Of a stretch of 64,000 bases of DNA, positions 53,033 through 63,155 are shown in pieces (within the stretch, counting starts at the first letter, position 1; every line of letters starts with the position of its first letter). Source of the DNA: Eukaryota sp. TZLM1-RC (taxonomy: Eukaryota > Metamonada: BaSk clade); assembly GCA_040285825.1 (NCBI GenBank), contig JAUPSS010000002.1, positions 806,001 through 870,000 on the forward strand, read 5' to 3'. Position numbers and translations under genes: made by a program. The notes below the pieces were generated by a model that did not search any database, was not told the origin of the DNA, and was given only the letters and a program-made list of their open reading frames with translations.

Positions 53033-56000
53033 TTTATTGAATTTGCACACTTGATTAAATTAAATCATAACTAATGGGACGACTATCATTAAACCAAGAT
53101 TTCCTCTACAAAATCTTGATTTGCTTGCTGTCTAGCTAAAGCTTCTCTAATTCGATTGAAAAACCGCGGTAATCTATTAATAATGGCAAATTGAATCCGT
53201 GAACGCCATAAAAAAATATCAAATCTTTTCATTGTTTTTTCTTTCACCATTTTTTGGAAGTCATCCAAAAAAGTTTCTGCTTCAACTGATAATCTTCCAT
53301 TTATCGAAAATGGGAAAGCAATAAAAACCAGCTGTGTATTTCTATCGATATTTGCATCTTCAATTTCTTTATCATATTTTCTATGTTTTTCTTTTGCTTT
53401 AAAATCCAGAGCAGCCACAGGATTAAGTTTTCTTCTGTGAACCAAAGTATCGTTTGCAACATTACATGAGACAAAGTCAACAATAGCTTCAGAATTATCA
53501 ATCCAATCACAGTATACATCACCTCTATCATCAGAACCAAAATTATTCAGAGAAAGTGTTTCTTTCAGCAGGGGCTCTTTGATACACGATATCCTTGCAG
53601 TTTGTGCCATATTGAAAACAGTGTCTCTAACAGCATCATGTAATGAAGAACGATAAGTTATCAATTTAGAGCAATTTAGAGCATGGCGCAAAGTGAGTTG
53701 AGGTGAATTCGAACAAATACATTTTTCTTTTGATAATAATTGGTTAATGGGGATGTTCAAATATAATCTCATTTTTGTTACAAATGCTTCATTAGTAGCA
53801 CACAATCCAAATCTTCGTGGTACAATGGTTACAAAAAGTGAAGAATCTGACACCTTGTTTTCACAAACACCCTTTTCCAATAACAATGAGTGAAGATCTT
53901 GATTTAAAACAGCCGAGCTGCAAATATTATTATAAAGATCTTTTTCATACATTCCAGTCAATCTTTTCTGTAATGTTCGAAGAGTGTACTTCAAATTTAA
54001 AACATTTTTTTCTGGAATATTGCCATTGAATGATTGGGGAAAACATCGACCCCATTTTTCTACATCAATTCTTGAAATTTCTTCATTTAATGCAAAAACA
54101 GTGGAACTTTGCGTTGTCATCAATAAATCTTCCCAATCTGCAAATCTTTCGGAGAACTCAAAGATTGCATTTCTGCATCCACCAACAAAAGCACACGAGG
54201 TAAGAATAGAAGCCTTCGTCCACCCTAAACCACCATATTGTGGACTAAGGTAAGCATGATCTGGAATTTGAAACATTTTACATCCCAGTAATTGAGACAG
54301 AACTTTTGCACGTAACTCATTAAACTTTTTGAGCCAAAGGTCTAGTGACGAGAGGATTTGTAGATCGAAATATATGATTAAAATTGGAACTAAAACACAG
54401 TCTTATAATGGTAAATTTGATGTGTTTTTTTATATCTAAATTCATCATTCGGTCAATTTTGTCAGAAATTGAGTTCAACTTTTCAAACAATTTTTTGGTA
54501 ATTTCATCATTATTTCCTAAAAACGAACCCAAATGACGAATAGCATCAATTGAATATAATTTGGCTTGAATTTCAATATCATCAATTATTGTGGAAACTG
54601 GAGAATTCGATAACAAAACACATTTAAGTAAATTAAGTCGGAGACCAATTTTGGTAAATAATTCTTTAAAACATACAGTTGCTTTTTTCACAATATTTAA
54701 TTCACCAATAAGCACAACATCATCCATATATGCAATCATTTTTAGTGAAGGAAACATCTGTTGAATTTGCAGTAGAATAGGATGAATGGCCAAACAAAAC
54801 AAAAGAGGTCCTAACGGATCTCCTTGCTTTACGCCACTTGATGAAATCAAAATGTTGTTACCAAAATGTAAATTAGAATATGTGCAATATGTTGATTGAA
54901 AATATGGTATTAATTCTGGCATATATTGCAATAGAGCACCATGGATACTGCGACGACTTAGCGAATTGAAAGCATTACTAAAATCCAATGACATGCAAAC
55001 ATTGGATTCATTTTGACGAAATAAGACATCAGTAGCAAAAATCGCTGAAGAGACTCCATCTGTAGTATTTATACCATATTGAAAGGGTAATAAAATCTTT
55101 TTAGCTTTTTCATTGAACCTGCTTAAGCAACACGCAGAAAAAATATTATGTAAGCTCTCAGAGACTGCAATAGGACGAACATCCATTTTTGAATTTTTGA
55201 CAAGTGCAGTCAAACGAGAACTTCTTAATTCTTCTGGGTACTTGCGTTGACCAGATAATATTTGGTTGAAAAATTTGGTCAATAAACCAAGGCAATCTTC
55301 TGAAGAAATAATCGCGGCTTTTACATGATCAATAGTAATACCAGAAAGTCCGGCATACTTACCACGAGGTCTCTTTTTGATAACCGAAAAAACTTCTGAT
55401 GGCATCAATGGATAATTTTCCCAGTATGTGCCGTAAAAATTTTGATCCATAATAGGATCTTCATAAGGATGAAGTATTTTCAGTTTATCTACTGTATTTT
55501 CATTGTTCGGTGCTTTGACTCCGGGACTTAAAGCTGACAAAGCCTTGGACCATTTGTTGTCAAAGCATTTGTCTTCAAAAATTTTACTTAATTTCTCGGA
55601 TGACTGATTTCTCGGTGCTATATTAGTTAAATCTTCGGAAATATTAACGAAATTTTGTTCAAAAGGAGGACAAAAGAACCAAAAATTCCCAAATAATATT
55701 GATAGCATACTTTCCTTTACATAATTGATCCAAAAATCTTTGAAAAACGAAAGCAAATTCATTGCATTTGGTCGGATGAATTTCTTGAGGTATTCTTATA
55801 GGAGGATGGTAGTTATCAACTATGCGGCATTTCAAGCAGCGATCAGAAGTTTTTCCTTTTGCATTTTTTCTAAAAGAAATACCACAAGTGTTGCAAGTTT
55901 TGTGCTTCAATCGATTGCTAACTGGTTTTGCAACAACTTGTGGAGCATTATTTATGGGTTCTACCTTAGACTCTTTCCTTCTAATAAATTTTCTTTTACA

Positions 56001-56288
56001 TTTTGTTTCAGAATTTGCCGCATCATTTTTTCCAACATTGGGGCATGTTCGAGCATTATGTCCCTGTTGTCGACACTTTGAGCATCTGTAGGAGCGTGGC
56101 TTTGTTTTTGAACAAACATTTTTTTCATCGTGATTGTCTAAAAATTCTTGATTAGAATTTTTTTTGTCCAAAAATGAAGAGAGAAGAGGTTGAGGAGGAG
56201 AGGTGGAAAGGACGTCTTGAGCATCTTGTTGACTATCGTTCTTTCTTTTGACTCCATTAGAATCAGAAACTGATTCAGGCATCAACAA
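53033..56288 (-). mobile_element. Longest LINE (family 1), zinc knuckle-RT-endonuclease
   Basis: Three minus-strand frames cover a near-complete polyprotein. Frame 55659-56288 starts MLMPESVSDSNGVKRKNDSQ and carries a CCHC knuckle (CSKCRQQGHNARTC) and a CXXC pair (CNTCGISF, CLKC). Frame 54320-55762 is the RT, with VIKKRPRGKYAGLSGITIDH, DVRPIAVSESLHNIFSACCL, DFSNAFNSLSRRSIHG, GVKQGDPLGPLLF and YMDDVVLIGE. Frame 53089-54276 has the thumb, the zinc block CSNSPQLTLRHALNC and the restriction-like endonuclease. The RT/thumb break is an extra T in a run (54326-54331) relative to the 48546 copy. No apurinic-type endonuclease is present, so this is a restriction-like-endonuclease LINE (R2/NeSL/R4-like grade). 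Confidence 0.93.
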
Positions 56289-56334
56289 GAAAGAATAGAA
56301 GCAATGATTTCGGTTCAGCCAGGTTTTAAGTTAA

Positions 56335-57180
56335 ACGGTTATATGTAGAGGAAGAAAAAAAAAATCTCCCCTACATCAAAACAATTAATTACTAAAAATT
56401 CAGAAAATTTCCCAAACGAAGAAAGTGAATCAGAAATTAATTTCACCATTCCCTTAAAAATAGAAAATACAATCCTGTTTTGCCAGTAAACACGATTGAA
56501 AATTCTTCCAGTTATTTCCTTTACTACAACAACAAAGTCATCAAGGAAAGCCATATCAGCCTTACCTAAAGATCCAAACAAAGAAAAACAAGGGACGCAA
56601 ATTATATTGGGCATGAGAATTTTTATTTACTGAGGAAATGGGTTTCGCATATTTAGCAATTTTATATTTTTCGCCTGCAAGAAGGGGATTATTAACATCC
56701 GAGTTGATGAAATGTTCGTTAGAGGAATTACAAGGGTCAATAGACATGGCGTCTAAAATAGTAAAACTACCATTTAAACCGGGAACAACTAGATCACCTC
56801 TTGTCAGACCCATAGAAGCTCTGTTGTAGCGCGTACTATCAATATTGGGGTCATCAAGAATTAATTTCGTTAACAATGGCTCTAAAAAGGAATCTGCTCG
56901 ATATGATTTACACATTACATAAATTAATTCCCTGACGTTATTATGCACTTTACTTCTAAATGTAATGAAATGCTGACAGTTCAATAGATGAGTAACCAAA
57001 AGAGGGTTACCACATTTACAAGTTAAATGATTGGGCAAATTTTGATTGAATATGGTAACAGCCAATTTTGGACTTCGTATCGCAAAATCTTTCTCAATTT
57101 TATCCATCTCATACTTTACTCCTGATTTAAAAATATTAAAGAAGGAGCCTTCAGTCAATGAAGACTTAATTTGGAAAGAT
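56335..57180 (-). mobile_element. 5'-truncated LINE (family 3, related to family 2)
   Basis: Frames 56562-57158 and 56339-56614 encode CKCGNPLLVTHLLNCQHFIT, VHNNVRELIYVMCKSYRADS, MGLTRGDLVVPGLNGSFTIL and DAMSIDPC, then FGSLGKADMAFLDDFVVVVK and WQNRIVFSIFKGMVKLI. The order is the same as in family 2 (26506-27960), but the sequence differs throughout. It abuts the 5' end of the longest LINE. Confidence 0.8.
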
Positions 57181-57475
57181 TAAGATTATATTAATTTGTA
57201 TTCAAAAGAAGTTTCTGAAAATGCAGTAACGAAAACTTACAATTCTTCGTCATTTCCATTTATTGAAAACGATATTTCATTTTGTTAACAACTGAATATT
57301 TTCACTATTAATATAACAATGACCACTATCGATAAAATTAAAGAACTATTAAACAATATAGAGTTATTACAGCAATCAAAGAAATAAATCCTCATTCCAT
57401 TTGATGTGAAATTCTCAGTCAGTCCTGTGATCCTCTAAGTCCTGTGATCACAAGGGGATTGTGTATTTTAAGTCG
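57181..57475. other. Intergenic, no gene seen
   Basis: AT-rich, with a short repeat AGTCCTGTGATC at 57420-57450. Nothing else recognised. Confidence 0.35.
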
Positions 57476-57750
57476 TCAAGCCTCAATTCTATTTTGATAA
57501 ACTGCTGAAATTGAACTAGCTGCAATGTTTTTCGAAAATATGTTGACAACGTGTTTTATCAGTTTGAAGTTGGCAGTATAGGGATTGATTATCAATGGAT
57601 GTGTTTGCCTTAAAAGTTTTGTCCTTTTTAATTGAAGAACTGTACGGGTTTTTTCTTCAACCTTTTTCCACATTTTCTTTTTTTTTCACATTGTTTCTTG
57701 GCGGAATTTAAAGAATTTGTTTTAAAAACATTCATAGAATGCATTTTAAC
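57476..57750 (-). pseudogene. Possible truncated histone H2B-like remnant
   Basis: On the minus strand an ATG at about 57744 begins MHSMNVFKTNSLNSAKKQCE, then basic sequence. After a shift in a run of A, frame 57476-57673 reads LLRQTHPLIINPYTANFKLI, KHVVNIFSKNIAASSISAVY and QNR. The spacing of LRQ-HP, then I, A, V.-IF.-IA, then Y-N-R fits the histone-fold helix 1 to helix 2 region of H2B. The C-terminal helix is absent and the tail is unusual. It may be a pseudogene or a divergent histone-fold protein. Tentative. Confidence 0.35.
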
Positions 57751-58069
57751 TTCATCGTTTCTTCATTGTGTTAAAGTTATCGTCAAAGTGGTTGAGACAA
57801 ATTTGGTAAGAGCTATGCTTTGATGAAAATTTGCAAGAGCATTGGCTGCTTCAATTGCAGGAGACAAACCTCCATTTTCTGAAAAAAAACTCATGAATCT
57901 ACAGGTACACAAAGATTTCTGAATTATTTAAACATAATTATCAACAAAGGTCAACTTGAATATCTTCAAAAATTGAATATATAATAACCTTTGGCAAAAA
58001 TAATATGGAGAATATGTGTGTAACATGCACTAATTTTATTGAACTAAAACACTTGACAAAATAAACTCA
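57751..58069. other. Intergenic, no convincing gene
   Basis: A protein-like minus-strand snippet (ENGGLSPAIEAANALANFHQ) near 57830-57880 is not attached to any start or known family. Confidence 0.3.
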
Positions 58070-58200
58070 GAAATAATGGGACTGAATTCAATGAACCAAG
58101 ATTTCCTCTACAAAATTTTGATATGCTTGTTTTCTCGCCATAGCTTCTCTTATTTGATGAAAGAACCGAGGTAATCTATTAATCATAGTGACGAATAAAG
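58070..58200 (-). mobile_element. LINE 3' tail fragment
   Basis: Contains AACCAAGATTTCCTCTACAA and GAACCGAGGTAATCTATTAA, the antisense of the family 1 C-terminus and 3' end. About 130 bp remain. Confidence 0.75.
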
Positions 58201-58485
58201 CGTCCAATTATTAATTTATTTGCAATTAAATAGCTGAAATTTATTCATATATTATCTACTTATTGCTTAAGCAGATTAAAGAACGAAGCAACCAGATTTG
58301 TTGCCTTAAAATTTAGGATAACCACCATATTCAGGATGGAGAGACTATCAACAATGTTCACCACAGTTGATTAGTTCAGGAAGTCCAATCAAAGTTTTGA
58401 ATTTTGATAATGCATACAAACTGGTTAAACAAAGAAAAAATCACATACAAAATTTACAAAAAGTAAAGTACATATACAAAAAGAG
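58201..58485. other. Intergenic, no gene seen
   Basis: The 3' flank of the ferlin-like gene. A 73-codon plus-strand frame at 58367 overlaps that gene's end and is not called. Confidence 0.4.
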
Positions 58486-61400
58486 CTATCTAAACCAAGA
58501 AATAATCCAAAACAAGATTCTTAAAGCAATTAACCCTAACACAACAATGAAAATCCACCTAAACTTATTACCAAGTCTTCTGAGGTAATACTTTGCATAC
58601 TTATCTAGCCTCCAAGGTGCCCACCCTTCCCTTTCAGGTGCAGGCAAAACAGGATTCTCATTTGGTTCAGATCTACCTTTCCCAGCAGGCTTCATTTGAG
58701 CTTCTCTTTTTGTTAACAAATGAACTTCAATGTCCACTTTACCACGCTGACCTTTATACAAGGGATGTCTCATTGGAACCATTTGTCTTCCCAAATAAAG
58801 GCTATCTGAAGATTTGCCAACAGCATTAATTAAAGGCCTTAGATCTAAATTAACTTCTGCCAAGTAATCATTGGGTCTAATCAAACGGGTATCCCAAACT
58901 TGCATGTTTAATCTAACAGCATCACCAACTCTTGCAGTCAAAGGATAAGTGAACCTCCAATTGAAATTACAGTTACCACTAGTAGCCCTCCAATGTGTAT
59001 CAGATCGTTGAAGTGCTTCCTTCCCAACAGATTTGAGGATTCTCGCGCTGCCAGTGAGTCTTGAAGTTGTATAAAGGTCAATCATATCACCTTTGCCAAA
59101 TGGAACCTTCTTTGTGCCCCAAAGAACAACTCGAAGTTCACCTTCAATGCAGGGTGGAGGTGAGAATAATGGTAAAGGATTGGTTCGTGATTCTTCAGGA
59201 GTAATTAGTTCGATCCAACACCTCAATACACCTTGAGCAACTGCTGAACAAGGTGACCAGAGAGTTCTCTTTTCAACAGGCAACTTGCCGTTTTCGGAAA
59301 GTTCCTTGTATTCACGTGATAAGGATCTAAATTCAAGATCAATAATGGTACTGCCAATCAATGAATCAGAAAAGATTGCATTCTTGTCGTAAACAGACAG
59401 ATGCAACTCAGAATCTCCGGGCAAATTAACATCAATTTCAGTTGCATAATAAAATTCAGGATCATTAGTCTTTTTCTGAACCTTATCCATTGCTTTTGTA
59501 CTATTTGGACCAAGCTTAATCACTGGGTAGGGATCACTGTAACCTGAACTGTTTTTTGGAACCAACTTGCTGGCATCAAGATAATAAACACGACATTTTA
59601 ACTTTTTCGGTGCATATAACTCTTTCAAATCATTATTTAAAACTTCAATTTCAGAATCAAATACTCTGACTTTTCCCTTAAAACAACCACACTTGGCATA
59701 AGACGCGGAAAAAAGTTTGAAAAACCGCTTGGCGGCTTTGCCACTTTTCAAATCCCAGAAATCAAATGGTGTTTCATTTAGAAAATCAGTTTCCTCTAAT
59801 TCCGAAACTAACTGTTTCCGACCCTCAAGCACGTCACCTGCAACGTCATCAAACGTGTCAATGTTAAAAGAAAGTCCAGACGTTGGAACTGGCGGAAGAG
59901 ACTTTGAAGAACTGTCACGAGGGGTGGTGATGTAAATAGTCGATCCAAGGGTTAGATTGGTCGAGATTGACTGATTTGATGGTTTCGAAAGGGAAACAGC
60001 AATTTGATTGGTGGTTTCTGGTAGGGTCTCATCCTCCACATAAACGAGGTAATCCTTCTTTTGAACTACATGTTCTTCATCACTGTCAAGGTCCTCTACA
60101 ACGGGTTCAATTTGGTCTGATTTGATTGGGGCTTGATTAACACTTGCCGTAAGTGATATGCAACTAGTTCCAATCAATTTACCCTTGACTTTCTTTGACA
60201 TTTTGTTAAATTTGAGCTTCTTTTCCTTAAAAACCCGCACATCTATCGAAGGGCACCACTCTGGAATTGAGGGTACCTTGACGTTTAACACAAATGTTCT
60301 TAGAATATTGGGATTAAAAGGAGTAGGTGTTTTAGCTTTGGGGGTTTGAATCACGTGATAGTGACTGTCATCGACTTTGGTGATGTCATTTGATTGTAAA
60401 CATTCCAATTTAGGAAAGCGGAATTCCATGAATGAGGCACGAGTTATGTCCAAATCCCGCAGACCAACAGCTTCTATTTCAATCACTTTTTCAATCAAAT
60501 CACACTTGATTTGTGACCTACTACGTGATGGATTCATGGGGGGCGTTTTTAACTGTTGAATCTCCACACTAACCAGCAACTTTCCCAATTCAGGTCCATC
60601 CTGATTGAACCGTAAAGGCAACCAATGCCATGTCGAAGCCTTTCCAAATAACTCTTGCACATCCATAACAGCATAACCAAGATCCTCATCACTTTCAAAT
60701 GCATTCCAATCCTTTAGTTCAAAGGACAGTTTAGGAAGAGGAACTGGCGGAATGTTGAGAGGAATGTCGACAGAAAAGGATTGGAACCAACAAGGGTTTA
60801 AGGTCTTGTGAACGGTAAAAGTTTTGTCGGAATAGGGACCACATTTGACGTTTACATACGGATCAGATAAACCATTTGAATCCATTGGCAGCAAGTCTTC
60901 AGCCCGGATGACATTAATATTGAATGAATACCAGTAGACAGGATAAGGTTCGGGTTTAGGTATTTGATTAATATTAAGGGTAGCGGAAGGAACGATAATA
61001 GCCTTAATTAGCATTGAACCACCGTTATCACCAGTCAAGGAATACCACTTAGGATACCAATCATCGTAATCCATCTCGTCAGCAATCAAATCACTTGCCG
61101 GAATCCTAACAACTCCCCACTCAGAGTCCCTAAACCCCTTCTTGTTGACCCACAATACAAGATCTGAAAGTTGAGTCCTGTCAATGGGGAGAGTTTGGAT
61201 TATTTCATCAAGCATGACATAGGGTTTGCCAAAGCCATTATCAGTCTTCAAGCTTGAAATTTTGCGAATTTCACCCCCAAAGTTAGCCTTTAGGGTATAT
61301 CTATCTGGAAATTCAGCTACTTCACAGAGAGTTACCAAACAACTGTACTGAGTCTGCTCTACTTCGGGAGCAGCCTTTATCTTAGAAACTTCAATACCTC

Positions 61401-62433
61401 CTTCAACTTCTTCCATTGTACACCCCTCTGCTTCAAGAGCAAGGTAGACAGAACCCATGTAATGACCAGTTTTCTGATTGTAGAGGTGGTACCATTTAGG
61501 GGGAAGAGCAGAAGTTACTAGTGATGTAAAGGAAAACTCTAAATTCCCAACAGCCATGTCTCCGGCAATGTTTTTATTATGAAAGGATAGAGTAATTGTA
61601 TCAGACATTGTAGGTGTGACTACTGGTAAACTAATAACCTCATTCCAGAGGGGTGAAAGAGTTTGATTTTGAACTGATGACATGGCTTTTTGGCCTGAAA
61701 AGACAACATTCATGTAAGGATCACAGGTACCAAAGCGATCTAACTTGGGGAATTGGCGACCCTTGAATAACCGAATGTTGAGCTTATAGGGAACAACTTC
61801 CATGCCAGGAGGTCGAATGATGGCATCAGAAAGTTTGGTGGAGGTGGTAAGGTCATCATCAGTATTGGATAGATCATCATCTGCAGGAAGGGACTCACCT
61901 GGGAGTACAACAGCAGTGGATAGACGAAGGAACCCCTGCGCACCAGGAGCAATTTCAGAGTTGGCCAAAGCCACCCAACGACCGATGTAAGCATGGTTGG
62001 GTTCAGCTCTGACCCGTGTGAGGGAGAACTCAAACGAACCAATGAGTAGGTCACGGAAGAGAGAGGATGCGTCTAGCACTTCTACGAGAAGTGACGACTC
62101 GTCAATATCGGAGAGAGACAGCTTTAGTGGAAAGAAGAGAGTTCGGTCCCAGACAGGGTTGGCCGACTTTGGGATTTTAGAAGTATACTCAGTGGTGGTG
62201 CCCCGAGGTGTGGTGAGAGTAGCACGGACAATAGGGTCCCCACACCCACCCTTGGATCGACCATGCAAATCACGACCTTCAAAAACGTGAAGATACGTGA
62301 GAACATCGGTAAGATTAGAGTTGTCACCAAGGGACGCAACATTACGGAATGACACGGCCATAAGTTCATCGACAGTCTCTGGAGCTTCTTCCTCTTCAAA
62401 GAAAAGCTCCTCTTCGTCATCAGAATTCGACAT
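58486..62433 (-). CDS. Ferlin-like multi-C2 domain membrane protein, 1315 aa
   Basis: Ferlins are tail-anchored proteins with serial C2 domains that act in calcium-regulated membrane fusion and repair. One intact frame encodes at least five C2-like domains: about residues 45-170 (TYLHVFEGRDLHGRSKGGCG), 215-335 (LNIRLFKGRQFPKLDRFGTC, then DPYMNV), 500-625 (NVIRAEDLLPMDSNGLSDPY), 945-1045 (VYYLDASKLVPKNSSGYSDP) and 1095-1240 (GELRVVLWGTKKVPFGKGDM). Several keep the Asp-Pro-Tyr calcium-loop signature. After RLDKYAKYYLRRLGNKFRW a single C-terminal membrane span (IFIVVLGLIALRILFWIISW) ends the protein, so the C2 array faces the cytosol. The N-terminus is acidic (SNSDDEEELFFEEEEAPE). It is shorter than animal ferlins (about 2000 aa), and FerA/DysF domains were not seen. 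Confidence 0.88.
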   Translation of the reverse strand: MSNSDDEEELFFEEEEAPETVDELMAVSFRNVASLGDNSNLTDVLTYLHVFEGRDLHGRSKGGCGDPIVRATLTTPRGTTTEYTSKIPKSANPVWDRTLFFPLKLSLSDIDESSLLVEVLDASSLFRDLLIGSFEFSLTRVRAEPNHAYIGRWVALANSEIAPGAQGFLRLSTAVVLPGESLPADDDLSNTDDDLTTSTKLSDAIIRPPGMEVVPYKLNIRLFKGRQFPKLDRFGTCDPYMNVVFSGQKAMSSVQNQTLSPLWNEVISLPVVTPTMSDTITLSFHNKNIAGDMAVGNLEFSFTSLVTSALPPKWYHLYNQKTGHYMGSVYLALEAEGCTMEEVEGGIEVSKIKAAPEVEQTQYSCLVTLCEVAEFPDRYTLKANFGGEIRKISSLKTDNGFGKPYVMLDEIIQTLPIDRTQLSDLVLWVNKKGFRDSEWGVVRIPASDLIADEMDYDDWYPKWYSLTGDNGGSMLIKAIIVPSATLNINQIPKPEPYPVYWYSFNINVIRAEDLLPMDSNGLSDPYVNVKCGPYSDKTFTVHKTLNPCWFQSFSVDIPLNIPPVPLPKLSFELKDWNAFESDEDLGYAVMDVQELFGKASTWHWLPLRFNQDGPELGKLLVSVEIQQLKTPPMNPSRSRSQIKCDLIEKVIEIEAVGLRDLDITRASFMEFRFPKLECLQSNDITKVDDSHYHVIQTPKAKTPTPFNPNILRTFVLNVKVPSIPEWCPSIDVRVFKEKKLKFNKMSKKVKGKLIGTSCISLTASVNQAPIKSDQIEPVVEDLDSDEEHVVQKKDYLVYVEDETLPETTNQIAVSLSKPSNQSISTNLTLGSTIYITTPRDSSSKSLPPVPTSGLSFNIDTFDDVAGDVLEGRKQLVSELEETDFLNETPFDFWDLKSGKAAKRFFKLFSASYAKCGCFKGKVRVFDSEIEVLNNDLKELYAPKKLKCRVYYLDASKLVPKNSSGYSDPYPVIKLGPNSTKAMDKVQKKTNDPEFYYATEIDVNLPGDSELHLSVYDKNAIFSDSLIGSTIIDLEFRSLSREYKELSENGKLPVEKRTLWSPCSAVAQGVLRCWIELITPEESRTNPLPLFSPPPCIEGELRVVLWGTKKVPFGKGDMIDLYTTSRLTGSARILKSVGKEALQRSDTHWRATSGNCNFNWRFTYPLTARVGDAVRLNMQVWDTRLIRPNDYLAEVNLDLRPLINAVGKSSDSLYLGRQMVPMRHPLYKGQRGKVDIEVHLLTKREAQMKPAGKGRSEPNENPVLPAPEREGWAPWRLDKYAKYYLRRLGNKFRWIFIVVLGLIALRILFWIISWFR

Positions 62434-62594
62434 TGAAGGTATTGAAGATCAGAATTTTGCTGCTGTGGTTTTCACTGGAAAGGCATTCTATAGCTGAAAT
62501 GTCTATTTCCAATACTTCAACCACATCCACATGTCTAAACTTAACCATCCGGAGATGATAGGCTTAGATCAAAATACCTTGGATTTGAAGACTC

Positions 62595-62951
62595 TTATTG
62601 AGGTCTTCTAAAAGCCACGGGTGTTGTGTTCAACAAGTATTCACTTACAGCAATCTCCCACTGGTTTCTCGATGCAGAGATATCTCTTGACCAAACCATC
62701 GCACGTTCTGGACCTGCAAAATAGGCTTTAGACTTTTTTCTTTCTCCATTTTCTATGAAGTAAAGGGCTTCATGGAAAACTTTGCAACAGTTCACTTTGG
62801 CAGTTGTATAGTATTTATCTCTATCCTTCACAGTTGGAAATCGAGCCTTGAGATACTTCAGAAAACGCTTTCTTGGTGTTTTCACTCTTTGACGGGATGA
62901 TCCATCTCCTCCTTTCCCAAACCAAATAATCACTTCACGATTTTCAGCCAT
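62595..62951 (-). CDS. Hypothetical protein, 118 aa
   Basis: An intact frame from ATG 62951 (MAENREVIIWFGKGGDGSSR). It is basic in the middle (QRVKTPRKRFLKYLKARFP) with conserved-looking aromatics (CCKVFHEALYFIENGERKKS, FAGPERAMVWSRDISASRNQ). There is no membrane span and no family I recognise. It is divergent from the gene at 62973 with only 21 bp between the start codons, and its stop lies about 160 bp from the ferlin start. Confidence 0.6.
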   Translation of the reverse strand: MAENREVIIWFGKGGDGSSRQRVKTPRKRFLKYLKARFPTVKDRDKYYTTAKVNCCKVFHEALYFIENGERKKSKAYFAGPERAMVWSRDISASRNQWEIAVSEYLLNTTPVAFRRPQ

Positions 62952-62972
62952 GTTTTTGATTTTCTGGACAAA

Positions 62973-63155
62973 ATGGCTGAATCTCTTTTGGCGACGGATG
63001 AAAAAGTCGAAGCGATTAACCCACCCCTCAAAATGCTCTTTTACAAGTTTGACACAAGTATTGACGAAGAAGCAGGGTTAAACCCGTCTGCAATTCCATA
63101 TCAGTTCGTCTTGAACGTTTTCCTAAAACCAACATTTAATAGAATTTTGTGTTAG
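62973..63155 (+). CDS. Short protein, 60 aa, probably truncated by a LINE
   Basis: ATG 62973 opens MAESLLATDEKVEAINPPLK, then MLFYKFDTSIDEEAGLNPSA and IPYQFVLNVFLKPTFNRIL. It looks protein-like, but the frame ends where LINE-derived sequence begins (about 63160), so the natural C-terminus may be lost. It shares a 21-bp divergent promoter with the 62951 gene. Confidence 0.45.
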   Translation: MAESLLATDEKVEAINPPLKMLFYKFDTSIDEEAGLNPSAIPYQFVLNVFLKPTFNRILC

